DNA of 30,244 nucleotides from Patescibacteria group bacterium (lineage in GTDB: Bacteria; Patescibacteriota; UBA1384; CAILIB01), in NCBI GenBank assembly GCA_022842085.1, contig JALHQF010000002.1, positions 3,042 through 33,285 on the forward strand, in the 5' to 3' direction. Numbering within the stretch: position 1 is the first letter of the stretch; each line of letters begins with the position of its first letter. The notes under the pieces are model-generated. The model did no database searches. It was not told where the DNA came from and was given only the letters and a program-made list of their open reading frames with translations. The translations under genes and the position numbers were made by a program. Positions 11,252 through 19,401 of the stretch are shown here, in pieces.

Positions 11252-12673
11252 ATGTCGCTCCCCTATGAAATTGTCTGCGGTCTCGAGGTACACGTGGAGC
11301 TCTCGACGGCTACCAAGATGTTCTGCCGCTGCATCAACGATCCGTTCCACGCCGCTGAAGCTAACCTCCACGTCTGTCCAGTTTGCCTCGGGCTGCCAGG
11401 CGCACTGCCGGTGCCCAATCAAGAGGCCATGCGACGGGTGATTCTGCTGGGTAAGGCGCTTGGTGGCACCTCGCCAGAGCTGGCGCGGTTTGATCGCAAG
11501 CACTACACCTACCCAGACCTACCCAAGGGCTACCAGATTACCCAGATGCAAGCCCCATTCGTAAATGGTGGGCGCATTGAGCTACTTGATGCTCAGGGGG
11601 AGGTAGAGAGTACCGTGCGCGTGCACCACATCCACTTAGAAGAGGATGCGGGGAAGCTCCAGCACCGTGATGGAAAGAGCCTTGTCGATCTCAATCGAGC
11701 GGGTGTGCCACTCGTAGAGATGGTACTCGAGCCAGATTGCAGCTCAGCTGCGCAGGCGCGACGAGTATTCCAAGAGATGCAGCAGCTCGTGCGGCACCTG
11801 GGTATTGCCACGGCCGACATGGAGAAGGGAGAGATGCGTGCCGATGTAAACATCTCCATCCGCTTTACCCATGATGGCGAGGAGGTGTGGACGCCGGTTA
11901 CCGAGGTAAAGAACGTCAACAGTAGCCGCGCTGTAGAGCGAGCCATTGAAACCGAAGCCCAGCGCCTCTACGACGAGTGGCTTGCCGGTGGCAGTGTGCG
12001 CACACGCAAGGCCAAGATTACGGTTGGCTGGGATGAAGACAGCCAGAGCGTCAACATGCAGCGGGCCAAAGAGGGTGCCGCCGACTACCGCTACCTGCCA
12101 GAGCCAGATCTCCCACCCGTTCGTACGAGTGGAGAGCTTGATCCTTCTCTGATGGTGCTACCAGAGCTACCCAACGAGTTTCGGCGTCGGTTCCTCAAGG
12201 ATGGTGTGGAGAGCAAGCTCGTGGAGCTTTTCCTTGGCGATCCAGAGCTGCGCGGCAGCCTCGAGCGGTTTGTGGGCGGAGGTATCGCAGCGGGAGAGGT
12301 GGCCAAGTGGCTGGCAAATGTACCTGGTACGGCAGCACTGCCCACCGAAACGCTGGCGGCACTTGTCGCACATACGAGCGCAGGCACCGTGAGTCTTTCT
12401 GCCGTTAAGCCGTTTGTCCCAGAGCTGGCGGCGTATACCGGTGAGCTTGATGCCTGGCTGCGAGAACGTCACCTCCTTTTGGAGCACGATACCTTGGCAG
12501 TCGCCCAGGCGATTACAGAGGTATTTGCCACAAACCCTGATGCAGTTGCCAGTGCTCGGGCCGGTGAAGCGCGTCTCGCGGGGTTCTTGGTCGGGCAGGT
12601 GCTAAAGCGGGTGGGCAAGGCTGGTATCCCAGCAAAAGTGCAGGAACAGGTGCGCGAAGCCCTACAGTCGTAG
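11252..12673 (+). CDS. gatB: Aspartyl/glutamyl-tRNA amidotransferase subunit B
   Basis: This 473-aa subunit binds the misacylated tRNA and activates its acidic side chain for amidation. The N-terminus (YEIVCGLEVHVELSTATKMF), the cysteine-containing HVCPVCLGLPGALPV segment and RKHYTYPDLPKGYQITQ are characteristic of GatB. The C-terminal part is the YqeY-like helical tail domain that contacts tRNA. Length is normal. It has its own leaderless-type promoter and is separated from gatCA by the cyclophilin, HEPN-like, relA/spoT and hypothetical genes, so the three subunits come from at least two transcripts. Confidence 0.97.
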   Translation: MSLPYEIVCGLEVHVELSTATKMFCRCINDPFHAAEANLHVCPVCLGLPGALPVPNQEAMRRVILLGKALGGTSPELARFDRKHYTYPDLPKGYQITQMQAPFVNGGRIELLDAQGEVESTVRVHHIHLEEDAGKLQHRDGKSLVDLNRAGVPLVEMVLEPDCSSAAQARRVFQEMQQLVRHLGIATADMEKGEMRADVNISIRFTHDGEEVWTPVTEVKNVNSSRAVERAIETEAQRLYDEWLAGGSVRTRKAKITVGWDEDSQSVNMQRAKEGAADYRYLPEPDLPPVRTSGELDPSLMVLPELPNEFRRRFLKDGVESKLVELFLGDPELRGSLERFVGGGIAAGEVAKWLANVPGTAALPTETLAALVAHTSAGTVSLSAVKPFVPELAAYTGELDAWLRERHLLLEHDTLAVAQAITEVFATNPDAVASARAGEARLAGFLVGQVLKRVGKAGIPAKVQEQVREALQS

Positions 12674-12679
12674 TACCCT
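12674..12679 (+). promoter_or_regulatory. -10 box for the beta-propeller gene
   Basis: TACCCT begins directly after the gatB stop codon and ends 6 bases before the ATG at 12686. Confidence 0.5.
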
Positions 12680-12685
12680 AGGCGC

Positions 12686-14335
12686 ATGGAAGCGTCAGCC
12701 ACTCAAGAACAGCCGCCAGAGGTACCTGGTATTCAAGCGACGGTTCGTGCACCAAGGGTTGCGTGGTGGCGTCGTATCCCCCGCTGGGGGTGGTGGGTAG
12801 GGGGGAGTACACTCGTTCTCCTCCTTGGCGGGTTTGGTGCATGGGCTTCTCCACTCGGCGATCAACTGCAACCAGCTCGACTTACCGTGCAGGTGCGTGA
12901 AGCCGGGACGGGCATTGCGATCGCCCAGGCGCGGGTGAAGGCGGCGACAGTTGACGTAGCTACACCAGAAACCGGGGACACCGAGGAGCTCAGCCTCCCT
13001 TCTGGCACCGTTGACGTTTCGGTGGCTGCGGTTGGCTACACTGATCGCACGGTACAGGTGACCCTCAAGCGGGGAAGCAATGAGCCACTGCTCGTGGAGC
13101 TCACAAAGGTTACCAAGCCGCTCGTTTCAGCCCAGGGAACGGTTGTGGACTACATTACACGCGCTCCATTGGCCGGCGTTTCAGTTCGCATTGCTGGTAA
13201 GGAGGTGACGACCGACGCTGCTGGGGGGTTTACTGTTGCAGACCTTGCCGAAGGTACGTACCGCCTCCAGCTTTCGCAGGAAACCTACGTACCACTTGAG
13301 GAGCAGGTAGAAGTCGGGGCTGAGCCAAAGCTGCTTGGGATTCGTGCACTCGTTCCACAGGGAGATATGGTTGTGGCGAGTAACCGCTCTGGGAAACGAG
13401 CCCTCTACCTTGTTGGATTTGACGGATCTGTCCCCCGCCCATTTGCAGCGTCTGAGAATGGTGAAGAGTTTGCACCCCAGCCTGCACCAAACTTGCAGAG
13501 GGTGGCCTTCCTCTCCAATCGCGATCGGGCTCGTCTCCCCTATGGGGGCATTGGCAGCCGACTCTACATCGCCAATAGAGATGGTGGCCAGGTAAATCGC
13601 GTAGGGGAAGATACGGGTATCAGCCGAATGCTCTGGTCACCAGATAGCGCTACGCTCTTCTACACCTCTGCAGATGGAGTGAACTTCCAGAAGTACGTTA
13701 GTCGCATTGTCCGCCCAGATACTATGCGGGTGAGCACACTGCCAGACGGTCCAACCTATGATCCGGTGTTCCGACCTGACGGAAGATTCCTCTACTACAG
13801 TGTGAGCGTTGGAATTCCAGCCACAGCGGAAGCTCCGGCTTACACGGAGTACCGCCTCTACCAGTACGATGTGCTTCAGGCGAGTATCGAAGTGCTGGTA
13901 ACTACCCAGAATGAGAACCTAAATGTGGAGAGCGTTTCGGCGGATGAGGTAACGTTTAGGCAGTACGGGCCTACTGGTGAGGTGCGCCGTAGTTTCCGCT
14001 TCCGCGATAAAAGTGTGAGTGAGGTTGGTCCTGCGAGTACCCCTGTGCGTACCTACATCACCTCTCCCTACCGTAACGAGCGCCTCTTCGTGGAGGAGCG
14101 TGACGGGAAGCAGGATGTGTACCGCTTACTTGCAGATGGGAGCGAGAAGCGGGTGACGGTGACCGGTGGTGTGGTACCACTACCGGCGCCCCTTATTGAT
14201 GCCACCGGACGGTACGTGGTCTACGGGCTCAATCTCAATGGTGAAACGGCACTGTATGCTATAGGCATCGATGGAGGTGAGGTGCGTAAGCTTACTGACA
14301 TCAGCCTCTCAACGTACGAATCAAACGGAACCTAG
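12686..14335 (+). CDS. Membrane-anchored protein with Ig-like repeats and a TolB-like beta-propeller
   Basis: The 549-aa protein has a short cytoplasmic N-terminus with tryptophans and arginines, one membrane helix (about residues 35-55) and a large outer part. Residues ~62-125 look like a PEGA-type beta domain (LPSGTVDVSVAAVGYTDRTV). Residues ~130-210 look like a carboxypeptidase-regulatory-type fold (PLAGVSVRIAGKEVTTDAAG). The remainder carries repeated blades such as MLWSPDSATLFYTSADG and PVFRPDGRFLYYSV, typical of WD40-like/TolB propellers. Such proteins usually bind other proteins or wall components at the cell surface; no enzymatic motif is visible. The next gene starts two bases after its stop, so they are probably co-expressed. 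Confidence 0.82.
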   Translation: MEASATQEQPPEVPGIQATVRAPRVAWWRRIPRWGWWVGGSTLVLLLGGFGAWASPLGDQLQPARLTVQVREAGTGIAIAQARVKAATVDVATPETGDTEELSLPSGTVDVSVAAVGYTDRTVQVTLKRGSNEPLLVELTKVTKPLVSAQGTVVDYITRAPLAGVSVRIAGKEVTTDAAGGFTVADLAEGTYRLQLSQETYVPLEEQVEVGAEPKLLGIRALVPQGDMVVASNRSGKRALYLVGFDGSVPRPFAASENGEEFAPQPAPNLQRVAFLSNRDRARLPYGGIGSRLYIANRDGGQVNRVGEDTGISRMLWSPDSATLFYTSADGVNFQKYVSRIVRPDTMRVSTLPDGPTYDPVFRPDGRFLYYSVSVGIPATAEAPAYTEYRLYQYDVLQASIEVLVTTQNENLNVESVSADEVTFRQYGPTGEVRRSFRFRDKSVSEVGPASTPVRTYITSPYRNERLFVEERDGKQDVYRLLADGSEKRVTVTGGVVPLPAPLIDATGRYVVYGLNLNGETALYAIGIDGGEVRKLTDISLSTYESNGT

Positions 14336-14336
14336 C

Positions 14337-14621
14337 ATGATTTCATTCTCTCTCCTTGATTTTCTCTACCTTGTACTCAGCCTCTGCGCGATCACGGTTA
14401 CGGTGGTACTTACCATTGCTGGGATTGAGGCCATTCGCATCCTCAAGGATGTACGACGTATGGCGGACAAGGTTGACCGCATGGCACACTTGGCGGAGCA
14501 GTTTGCATCTGCGTTTCTCCCCGGCCTTACCCGGGCGGCACGAGGGGCAGTGAAGGTGAGTAAGAAGGTTGAAGATTTCATGAAACGAAAGTCTGAGGCA
14601 GTGGACGATATCCTCAGCTAA
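14337..14621 (+). CDS. Small membrane protein with C-terminal amphipathic helix
   Basis: This 94-aa protein has a membrane helix at about residues 9-31 followed by a basic amphipathic helix (IRILKDVRRMADKVDRMAHL) and a lysine-rich tail. The layout recalls small DUF948-like membrane proteins, but no signature is certain. The ATG at 14337 is two bases after the preceding stop and gives the membrane helix right at the N-terminus. A GTG further upstream would add 22 residues overlapping the previous gene and is less likely. Confidence 0.7.
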   Translation: MISFSLLDFLYLVLSLCAITVTVVLTIAGIEAIRILKDVRRMADKVDRMAHLAEQFASAFLPGLTRAARGAVKVSKKVEDFMKRKSEAVDDILS

Positions 14622-14638
14622 TTCTCAGCTAGAACCCG

Positions 14639-14644
14639 CACACT
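14639..14644 (+). promoter_or_regulatory. Weak -10-like box for the HtrA-type protease gene
   Basis: CACACT lies 6 bases before the ATG at 14651. It keeps the A and final T of the TANNNT pattern but lacks the first T, so support comes mainly from its spacing. Confidence 0.3.
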
Positions 14645-14650
14645 GCTCGT

Positions 14651-15802
14651 ATGCGACTTTCACCAACGCTTATCGTCCTGCTCATCTTCACCAACGTTCT
14701 AGTTGGTATGGGGGGAGGAGTGGCTGGCTACGCGATTCTCTCGAATGCCGATAGCGCGCCAGCTCGCTCACTTCGTTCGTTCCTTGGTATTAGTGACGAT
14801 TCACCACTCTCCGTTGCCACGACAAAAAACGTAGTAGTGCGTGAAACCTCAGCGGTGATAGATGCAGCTGATAAAGCTGCTCAGTCGGTAGTCTCGGTAG
14901 CAGTTACGGGTACGTTTCGCGACTTCTTTGGTCGTGTACAACAGCAGGAGGTTGGCCAAGGGAGCGGGTTTATTCTCACAAGTGACGGGCTCATCGTTAC
15001 CAATCGACACGTAGTCGAGGGTGAGCAGTTCACCTACGAGGTAAGTTTGCCGAATGGTGATGTGTACCCAGCGACAGTGCTTGCGCGCGATCCACTTGCC
15101 GACCTTGCAGTACTGAAGATTGACGCAACCGGTTTGCCAACCGCAGAACTTGGTTCCAGTGATGCGCTCCAGGTTGGTCAGAGCGTGCTGGCGGTGGGAA
15201 ATGCACTCGGCGAGTTTGAGAACTCCGTGAGTCTTGGTATCGTCTCGGGCACCGGTCGCTACCTGGCCGTAGATGGTGATGGGCTCGACGATCTTATCCA
15301 AACCGATGCCGCGATCAATCCAGGTAACTCCGGTGGGCCGCTCGTCAACCTAGAGGGTCAGGTGGTTGGAATTAATACGGCGATTGCCAGTGAGAGTGGC
15401 GGCTCGGATGGCGTAGGTTTTGCAATTCCCATCGATGCAGTACGAACGGTCCTTGATGGTGTGCGGCAGACTGGCAAGCTCGTGCGCCCCTACATTGGCG
15501 TGCGCTACCAAGTAGTTACGCGGGCAATTGCGGATGCCCGTGGCCTTGCGAGTGCAGAGGGCATTATCCTGAGTAGCGGAACCAACCAGCCAGCCGTGCT
15601 TCCGGGTACGCCAGCCGAAGCGGCTGGGCTGCGCGAGGGAGATGTGATCACCCAGGTAAACGGTGAGCAAGTAGGTGAGCGCGCCAGCCTTGCGCGGCGC
15701 CTCTCGCGGTACCGACCCGGGCAGCAAGTTACGGTAACGGTGATTCGTGGGTCAGAAACCCTCCAGCTATCAATAACACTTGGTACTGCGCCTGCAAGGT
15801 AG
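14651..15802 (+). CDS. HtrA/DegP-type membrane-anchored serine protease with PDZ domain
   Basis: This 383-aa protein is a trypsin-like quality-control protease anchored by an N-terminal helix (residues ~5-29) and acting outside the membrane. The catalytic triad is visible as His120 (VTNRHVVEG), Asp151 (DPLADLAVLKID) and Ser227 (NPGNSGGPL). A single PDZ domain follows from about residue 285 to the end (TPAEAAGLREGDVITQVNG). Architecture and length match the DegS/HtrA-like group with one PDZ domain. It lies in a block of envelope genes between a surface beta-propeller protein and a prepilin, consistent with envelope proteolysis. Confidence 0.94.
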   Translation: MRLSPTLIVLLIFTNVLVGMGGGVAGYAILSNADSAPARSLRSFLGISDDSPLSVATTKNVVVRETSAVIDAADKAAQSVVSVAVTGTFRDFFGRVQQQEVGQGSGFILTSDGLIVTNRHVVEGEQFTYEVSLPNGDVYPATVLARDPLADLAVLKIDATGLPTAELGSSDALQVGQSVLAVGNALGEFENSVSLGIVSGTGRYLAVDGDGLDDLIQTDAAINPGNSGGPLVNLEGQVVGINTAIASESGGSDGVGFAIPIDAVRTVLDGVRQTGKLVRPYIGVRYQVVTRAIADARGLASAEGIILSSGTNQPAVLPGTPAEAAGLREGDVITQVNGEQVGERASLARRLSRYRPGQQVTVTVIRGSETLQLSITLGTAPAR

Positions 15803-15803
15803 G

Positions 15804-15809
15804 TATACT
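15804..15809 (+). promoter_or_regulatory. -10 box for the prepilin-like gene
   Basis: TATACT, a near-consensus -10 hexamer, starts one base after the protease stop codon and ends 6 bases before the ATG at 15816. Confidence 0.65.
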
Positions 15810-15815
15810 TGCCAC

Positions 15816-16532
15816 ATGTACTCAAAACGCGCCTTCTCGCTCGTTGAGCTCCTCACTGTTGTTGCGGTTATTGGGGTTCTTGGCAGCATCGCTACAATTC
15901 AGGTAACAAGTGCCCTGCAGCGCTCGCGCGACTCGGCTGCCAAAGCTGAGACATCAGCAATTGCCAAAAATATCGAAGCCTGGAAGGCCAACGAGAGCTC
16001 GGTAGGTTACCTTCGGGTGGTTTCTGGAGCTGCTCCTGCGCTCACCACGGCAGGCCCGCAGAATGGCTGGGAGCTCTACTTTACGGGACAGGCCTCGCAG
16101 TACCCCACAACGGCTACGGTCGCTAAGCGTGGCACGTTCTACATTTATAGCGCCGAGGCGTTTAGCACGGCTGGCGCAAGTGCCTACAATGCAACAGCCA
16201 CGGCAAGTAGGAGCTCATTCCTCTATGGGTCTGGCGGAGCGGCGCATGGTGCTCGTACCGCCGGTGGCTACATGGTTGGAGTAACCTACCTCACGGGAAA
16301 TCCAAACGTTGGCACAGGTTCGGATGCTGATTCAATCGCGAGTGTAATTCGAGCCCCTTCCTTTGTAATCAACAACGGGGTTGCCACCACACTCACAAGC
16401 ACAAGCTGTTTCGTAACGGGCGGTTGGTTGATCAGTACAGAGTGTGCAGTAGAGGTTGTCGCTACAGCGATTCCCACTGCTCCAGTGTCTGCTGGAGTGG
16501 ATGTTGATGAAGCCGAGGCCAAGGGGCGTTAG
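15816..16532 (+). CDS. Type IV prepilin-like protein
   Basis: The 238-aa protein begins with a class III (prepilin) signal: a short basic leader MYSKRA, then FSLVELLTVVAVIGVLG, a hydrophobic helix with Glu at mature position +5. Prepilin peptidase would cut before the Phe. The residue before the cut is Ala rather than the usual Gly. The rest is Ser/Thr/Ala/Gly-rich and predicted extracellular, with two late cysteines (in TSTSCFVTGG and STECAVEV) that could form a C-terminal disulfide as in many pilins. The ATG at 15816 was chosen because of the -10 box and because it gives a short leader peptide. Its TAG stop overlaps the prmC stop on the other strand. Confidence 0.88.
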   Translation: MYSKRAFSLVELLTVVAVIGVLGSIATIQVTSALQRSRDSAAKAETSAIAKNIEAWKANESSVGYLRVVSGAAPALTTAGPQNGWELYFTGQASQYPTTATVAKRGTFYIYSAEAFSTAGASAYNATATASRSSFLYGSGGAAHGARTAGGYMVGVTYLTGNPNVGTGSDADSIASVIRAPSFVINNGVATTLTSTSCFVTGGWLISTECAVEVVATAIPTAPVSAGVDVDEAEAKGR

Positions 16533-17347
16533 GTTCTGCTAATACCGTAGGCTGTAATCTCTGTACCAGTGTAGTACTCGCGAAGTGCGGTAGCCTGCTG
16601 ATCTGCGCACTCTAGCAGGAGGCTACGGATGGGCGCTCTTTCACGGAGTTCCTCAGCAAGTCGCAGGTAGCAGCCAAGGCCATCTGCTCCTGCGTACAAA
16701 GCGGAAGCTGGTTCGTAGGCAACGACCTCGCGTGGAGCCTTTGGAGCATGCTGCCACCCATCTTCTACGTACGGCAGGTTCGCCACAAGCATATCGAAGG
16801 GAGTAGCTGCTGGAACCTTTTCGAGGAGGTCAGATTCGAGAAACCGAATCCGCTGGAATGGACTACCTTTTGAGAGCGCTTTCCAGTTTGTTTCTGCGAG
16901 GGCAAGCGCATCTACAGAGACATCGGTAGCCAATATGTCAGCGGGAATACCAAGCTGGTGAAGCTCCAGGGCGATTGTGATGGCGATGCAGCCAGTGCCA
17001 GTGCCTAGTTCGAGGATACGCACAGGGCAGGGCTTCTCCTGCGCACGAAAGATTGCTTCAGCCTTGCTGATGGCCTCCTCAACAAGAAGCTCCGTGCGTG
17101 GTCGTGGTATGAGTGTGCTCGGATCACAGAGAAAGGTGCGACCGAAAAACTCGCACGCTCCTCTGATGTAGGCAATGGGTTCACCGGCTTTTCGTCGCGC
17201 AAACAGGGAAGCGGCAACTGCGGGGTCGATTCGATCATCGCCGTGCGCCAGAAGCCAGCTTTGCGAAGTAAGGAGTGCGTGCGCTACGAGTAGACGCGCT
17301 TCATTCTGCGGGAGCCCGCTCTCGCGGAGGCACTCGTCGACGGTCAC
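16529..17347 (-). CDS. prmC: Release-factor glutamine N5-methyltransferase
   Basis: This 272-aa enzyme methylates the glutamine of the GGQ motif in peptide-chain release factors using S-adenosylmethionine. The N-terminal helical domain ends at PRPRTE (81-86), and the SAM-binding loop ELGTGTG is at 113-119. The catalytic motif reads NLPY (190-193) instead of the usual NPPY, an unusual substitution for PrmC. The GTG start overlaps the prfA stop by four bases (GTGA), coupling the modifier to its substrate. The last gene of the rpmE-prfA-prmC operon, it converges on the prepilin gene with overlapping stop codons. Confidence 0.92.
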   Translation of the reverse strand: MTVDECLRESGLPQNEARLLVAHALLTSQSWLLAHGDDRIDPAVAASLFARRKAGEPIAYIRGACEFFGRTFLCDPSTLIPRPRTELLVEEAISKAEAIFRAQEKPCPVRILELGTGTGCIAITIALELHQLGIPADILATDVSVDALALAETNWKALSKGSPFQRIRFLESDLLEKVPAATPFDMLVANLPYVEDGWQHAPKAPREVVAYEPASALYAGADGLGCYLRLAEELRERAPIRSLLLECADQQATALREYYTGTEITAYGISRT

Positions 17348-18414
17348 GCTAGAGATTCACGTAACTCGGTGCGCTCCGCGAGGCGCAGCGCATGAATGAT
17401 TGGCTCAAGGTTTCCAGCAAGAATCCCAGGGAGGTTGCTCCAGCTTTCGCTGATACGGTGGTCGGTGCAACGATCTTGCGGAAAGTTGTAGGTACGGATC
17501 TTCTCGCTGCGGTCTCCTGTACCAATTTGGGAGAGACGAGAAGCGGAGTCCCGCTCGAGACGTGCACGGCGCTGCTCTTCGTAGAGGCGCGAGCGCAGGA
17601 TTTGCAGTGCTTTGGCTCGGTTCTTAATTTGCGAACGCTCATCCTGGCAGGTGACTACTACGCCAGTTGGGAGGTGGGTGATACGCACTGCGCTCTCGGT
17701 GGTATTTACGTGCTGCCCACCCGCCCCGCTTGATCGGTATACATCGACCCGCAAATCTTGCTCCCGAATCTCTACATCTGACTCCTCGGCAACTGGCAAA
17801 ACGGCTACGGTGACCGTCGAGGTATGAATGCGACCCTGCTTCTCGGTAGCGGGAATGCGCTGCACGCGGTGCACACCAGACTCGAAGCGGAGGATGCCAA
17901 AGACTTCAGCGCCACTAATCTCGGCACTAAAGCGGGTGAGTCCACCTACCTCGGTAAACTCGCTATCAGAGATCTCGAACTTCCAGCCCATACTTTCGGC
18001 GTAGCGGGCGTACATCTTGGCAAGCTCGCTCGCAAAGAGCCCGGCCTCATCACCGCCAGCAGCCGGGCGAATTTCGAGGATTACGTTGCGATCGAAGTCG
18101 GGGTCGCGCGGGAGGAGGAAGGTTTCGAGAGCCTCCTCGAGTGAGGCGGCCTCGGCTTCGAGGGAGGGCAGCTCGGCAGCTGCAATCTCTCCAAGCTCTG
18201 GATCCTGGGCAAGGTCACGTGCCTCTGCAATTTGAGTGAAGAGCTGCTCGAGGCGAGCATGCTGCGAGAGAGCCTCGGTGAGTTGCTGGTGCCGGCGGCT
18301 CACCCTAGCGGCGTTGACAGGATCGCTAAAGAGATCTGGCGCATGGAGCTCCGCCGTGAGTGTCTCGAGTTCAGATTGGAGGGTGTGCGCAGAAGCGCTA
18401 AGCGGGGTTGGCAT
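17344..18414 (-). CDS. prfA: Peptide chain release factor 1
   Basis: This 356-aa factor ends translation at UAA and UAG. The GGQ peptidyl-hydrolysis motif is in [16 protein letters not shown], and the stop-codon reading motif PAT is in [16 protein letters not shown], which distinguishes RF1 from RF2 (SPF). The ATG at 18414 gives a normal RF1 length and overlaps the end of rpmE by 17 bases. An upstream in-frame start would add a Pro/Arg-rich stretch that is only the rpmE tail read in another frame. The gene is followed by prmC with overlapping codons. Confidence 0.96.
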   Translation of the reverse strand: MPTPLSASAHTLQSELETLTAELHAPDLFSDPVNAARVSRRHQQLTEALSQHARLEQLFTQIAEARDLAQDPELGEIAAAELPSLEAEAASLEEALETFLLPRDPDFDRNVILEIRPAAGGDEAGLFASELAKMYARYAESMGWKFEISDSEFTEVGGLTRFSAEISGAEVFGILRFESGVHRVQRIPATEKQGRIHTSTVTVAVLPVAEESDVEIREQDLRVDVYRSSGAGGQHVNTTESAVRITHLPTGVVVTCQDERSQIKNRAKALQILRSRLYEEQRRARLERDSASRLSQIGTGDRSEKIRTYNFPQDRCTDHRISESWSNLPGILAGNLEPIIHALRLAERTELRESLA

Positions 18415-18673
18415 TGGCCTTGCGGGCTGCCTTTTCGGCAAGCTGCTTGGCTTGGGCTTCCTGCTTGGCCTGGGCGGCCTTCTGGCGGGCAACAAAGGTG
18501 TCTACGCGACCTGCGGTGTCGATGAGCTTGGATTTACCGGTGTAGAGCGGGTGGCAGTTGCTGCAGATTTCTACGCGGAGATCCTCAGAGAGGGTAGAGC
18601 CAACCTGAAAAGTGTTGCCACACGCGCAGGTGACGGTGACTTGCCGGTAGGTTGGGTGAATTCCGATCTTCAT
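18398..18673 (-). CDS. rpmE: 50S ribosomal protein L31, cysteine-containing type
   Basis: The 91-aa ribosomal protein has the zinc-binding cysteines of the C+ form at 16, 18, 37 and 40 (CACG ... CSNCHP), followed by the conserved PLYTGK segment. It is longer than most L31 proteins (about 70 aa), with an Ala/Lys/Gln-rich basic tail (residues ~65-91) that probably reaches along rRNA. It leads the rpmE-prfA-prmC operon and overlaps prfA by 17 bases. An extended -10 element lies 9 bases before its ATG. Confidence 0.96.
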   Translation of the reverse strand: MKIGIHPTYRQVTVTCACGNTFQVGSTLSEDLRVEICSNCHPLYTGKSKLIDTAGRVDTFVARQKAAQAKQEAQAKQLAEKAARKANANPA

Positions 18674-18682
18674 AACTCAAGC

Positions 18683-18691
18683 AACCTAGCA
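18683..18691 (-). promoter_or_regulatory. Extended -10 promoter for rpmE-prfA-prmC
   Basis: The minus-strand TGCTAGGTT ends 9 bases before the rpmE ATG at 18673. It lies just after the terminator of the upstream gene. Confidence 0.6.
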
Positions 18692-18699
18692 GATTGCAG

Positions 18700-18730
18700 A
18701 GTAAAAGAGAAGCCCCCTCAGGTGAGGGGG
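18700..18730 (-). terminator. Intrinsic terminator of the 156-aa hypothetical gene
   Basis: CCCCCTCA-CC-TGAGGGGG forms an 8-bp GC-rich stem (18713-18730), followed on the minus strand by CTTCTCTTTTA. It separates the 156-aa gene from the rpmE operon. Confidence 0.8.
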
Positions 18731-18741
18731 TGACGTTGCGA

Positions 18742-19212
18742 CTAAGTTCCTAGTTGCGATCGCGCAAGCGGGATGCGCTCGATGAGGATGCCAGCCTGGA
18801 TGCAGTGTAGATACGCAGCCCGAAGGGTGTACTCAGCCACAGGCCACGGTAGTTGAACTGGTGTGGGGAAGCATTCCGGATCTTCGGTCTGCAGGTATAT
18901 GCAGGATTCACCCAAGATGAATGCGCCTCCAGAGCCTGTAAAGCTGTACTGCAGCACGATCTCGATAGGCAGGCTGTAGGTTGCATCGTCGTGTTGAACT
19001 TCGAGGTTAAAGCGAATCCGCTTCATTACATTTTGGTCGAAGATTCCGCACTTCAGCGTTCGCTTGCGCGAATCTAGTTCAATCCACGGGAGCTGCGGGT
19101 GTCGCTTGTCTCGAAGCATTCGAGCCACTTCGTACTCCGTAAGGGGAGTAACGGTGACGTGGTCAGCAACGATTGCTGCCCAGAGGTCTTTCATCCAGTT
19201 TCTAAATTTCAT
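18742..19212 (-). CDS. Hypothetical protein (156 aa)
   Basis: No family is recognised. The protein has no signal peptide or clear membrane helix. It begins with a tryptophan-rich basic segment (MKFRNWMKDLW) and carries several cysteines and beta-like stretches. The ATG at 19212 was chosen because TGCTATATA ends 6 bases before it; the longer reading from an upstream start would cross this promoter. The DNA just upstream (19213-19260) is unusually AT-rich compared with the surroundings. A strong terminator follows, so the gene is a single-gene unit divergent from rpsB. Confidence 0.72.
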   Translation of the reverse strand: MKFRNWMKDLWAAIVADHVTVTPLTEYEVARMLRDKRHPQLPWIELDSRKRTLKCGIFDQNVMKRIRFNLEVQHDDATYSLPIEIVLQYSFTGSGGAFILGESCIYLQTEDPECFPTPVQLPWPVAEYTLRAAYLHCIQAGILIERIPLARSQLGT

Positions 19213-19218
19213 GTAATG

Positions 19219-19227
19219 TATATAGCA
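19219..19227 (-). promoter_or_regulatory. Extended -10 promoter for the 156-aa hypothetical gene
   Basis: The minus-strand TGCTATATA ends 6 bases before the ATG at 19212, in AT-rich DNA. Confidence 0.6.
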
Positions 19228-19257
19228 TATTTTGCAATAATTTGCAAGATAGACAGG

Positions 19258-19286
19258 TTGTAGGAACTGACAAAAGCTGCTACGGT
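19258..19286 (+). promoter_or_regulatory. Promoter of rpsB-tsf
   Basis: TTGTAG (19258-19263) is followed after 17 bases by TACGGT (19281-19286), itself preceded by TGC. This is one of only two places in the window where a convincing -35 element is seen. Transcription would start near 19293, giving a leader of about 110 bases. Confidence 0.5.
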
Positions 19287-19401
19287 ACGCCAGTACCAAA
19301 TAGGTATCCCCACCCGGAGTTTGCGCCTCCTGCCTCGGTTCTCCCGTAGGTTACGCGCCATCCAGGCTCCCGCTGGGTAGTCACAAGGAGTAACTCGTCA
19401 C
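19287..19401 (+). promoter_or_regulatory. rpsB 5' leader with Shine-Dalgarno site
   Basis: This non-coding leader is the only clear case of a long 5' untranslated region here. AAGGAG at 19385-19390 lies 11 bases before the ATG. The leader contains short complementary segments (for example GGAG/CTCC around 19316-19330 and CCC/GGG pairs near 19366-19378) that could fold. By analogy with ribosomal-protein autoregulation it may bind S2, but no known leader motif is recognised. Confidence 0.4.

Noticed and set aside
18415..18495. N-terminal extension of RF1 (27 residues, Pro/Arg-rich)
   Set aside because: It is the rpmE tail read in another frame; RF1 has normal length from the ATG at 18414.
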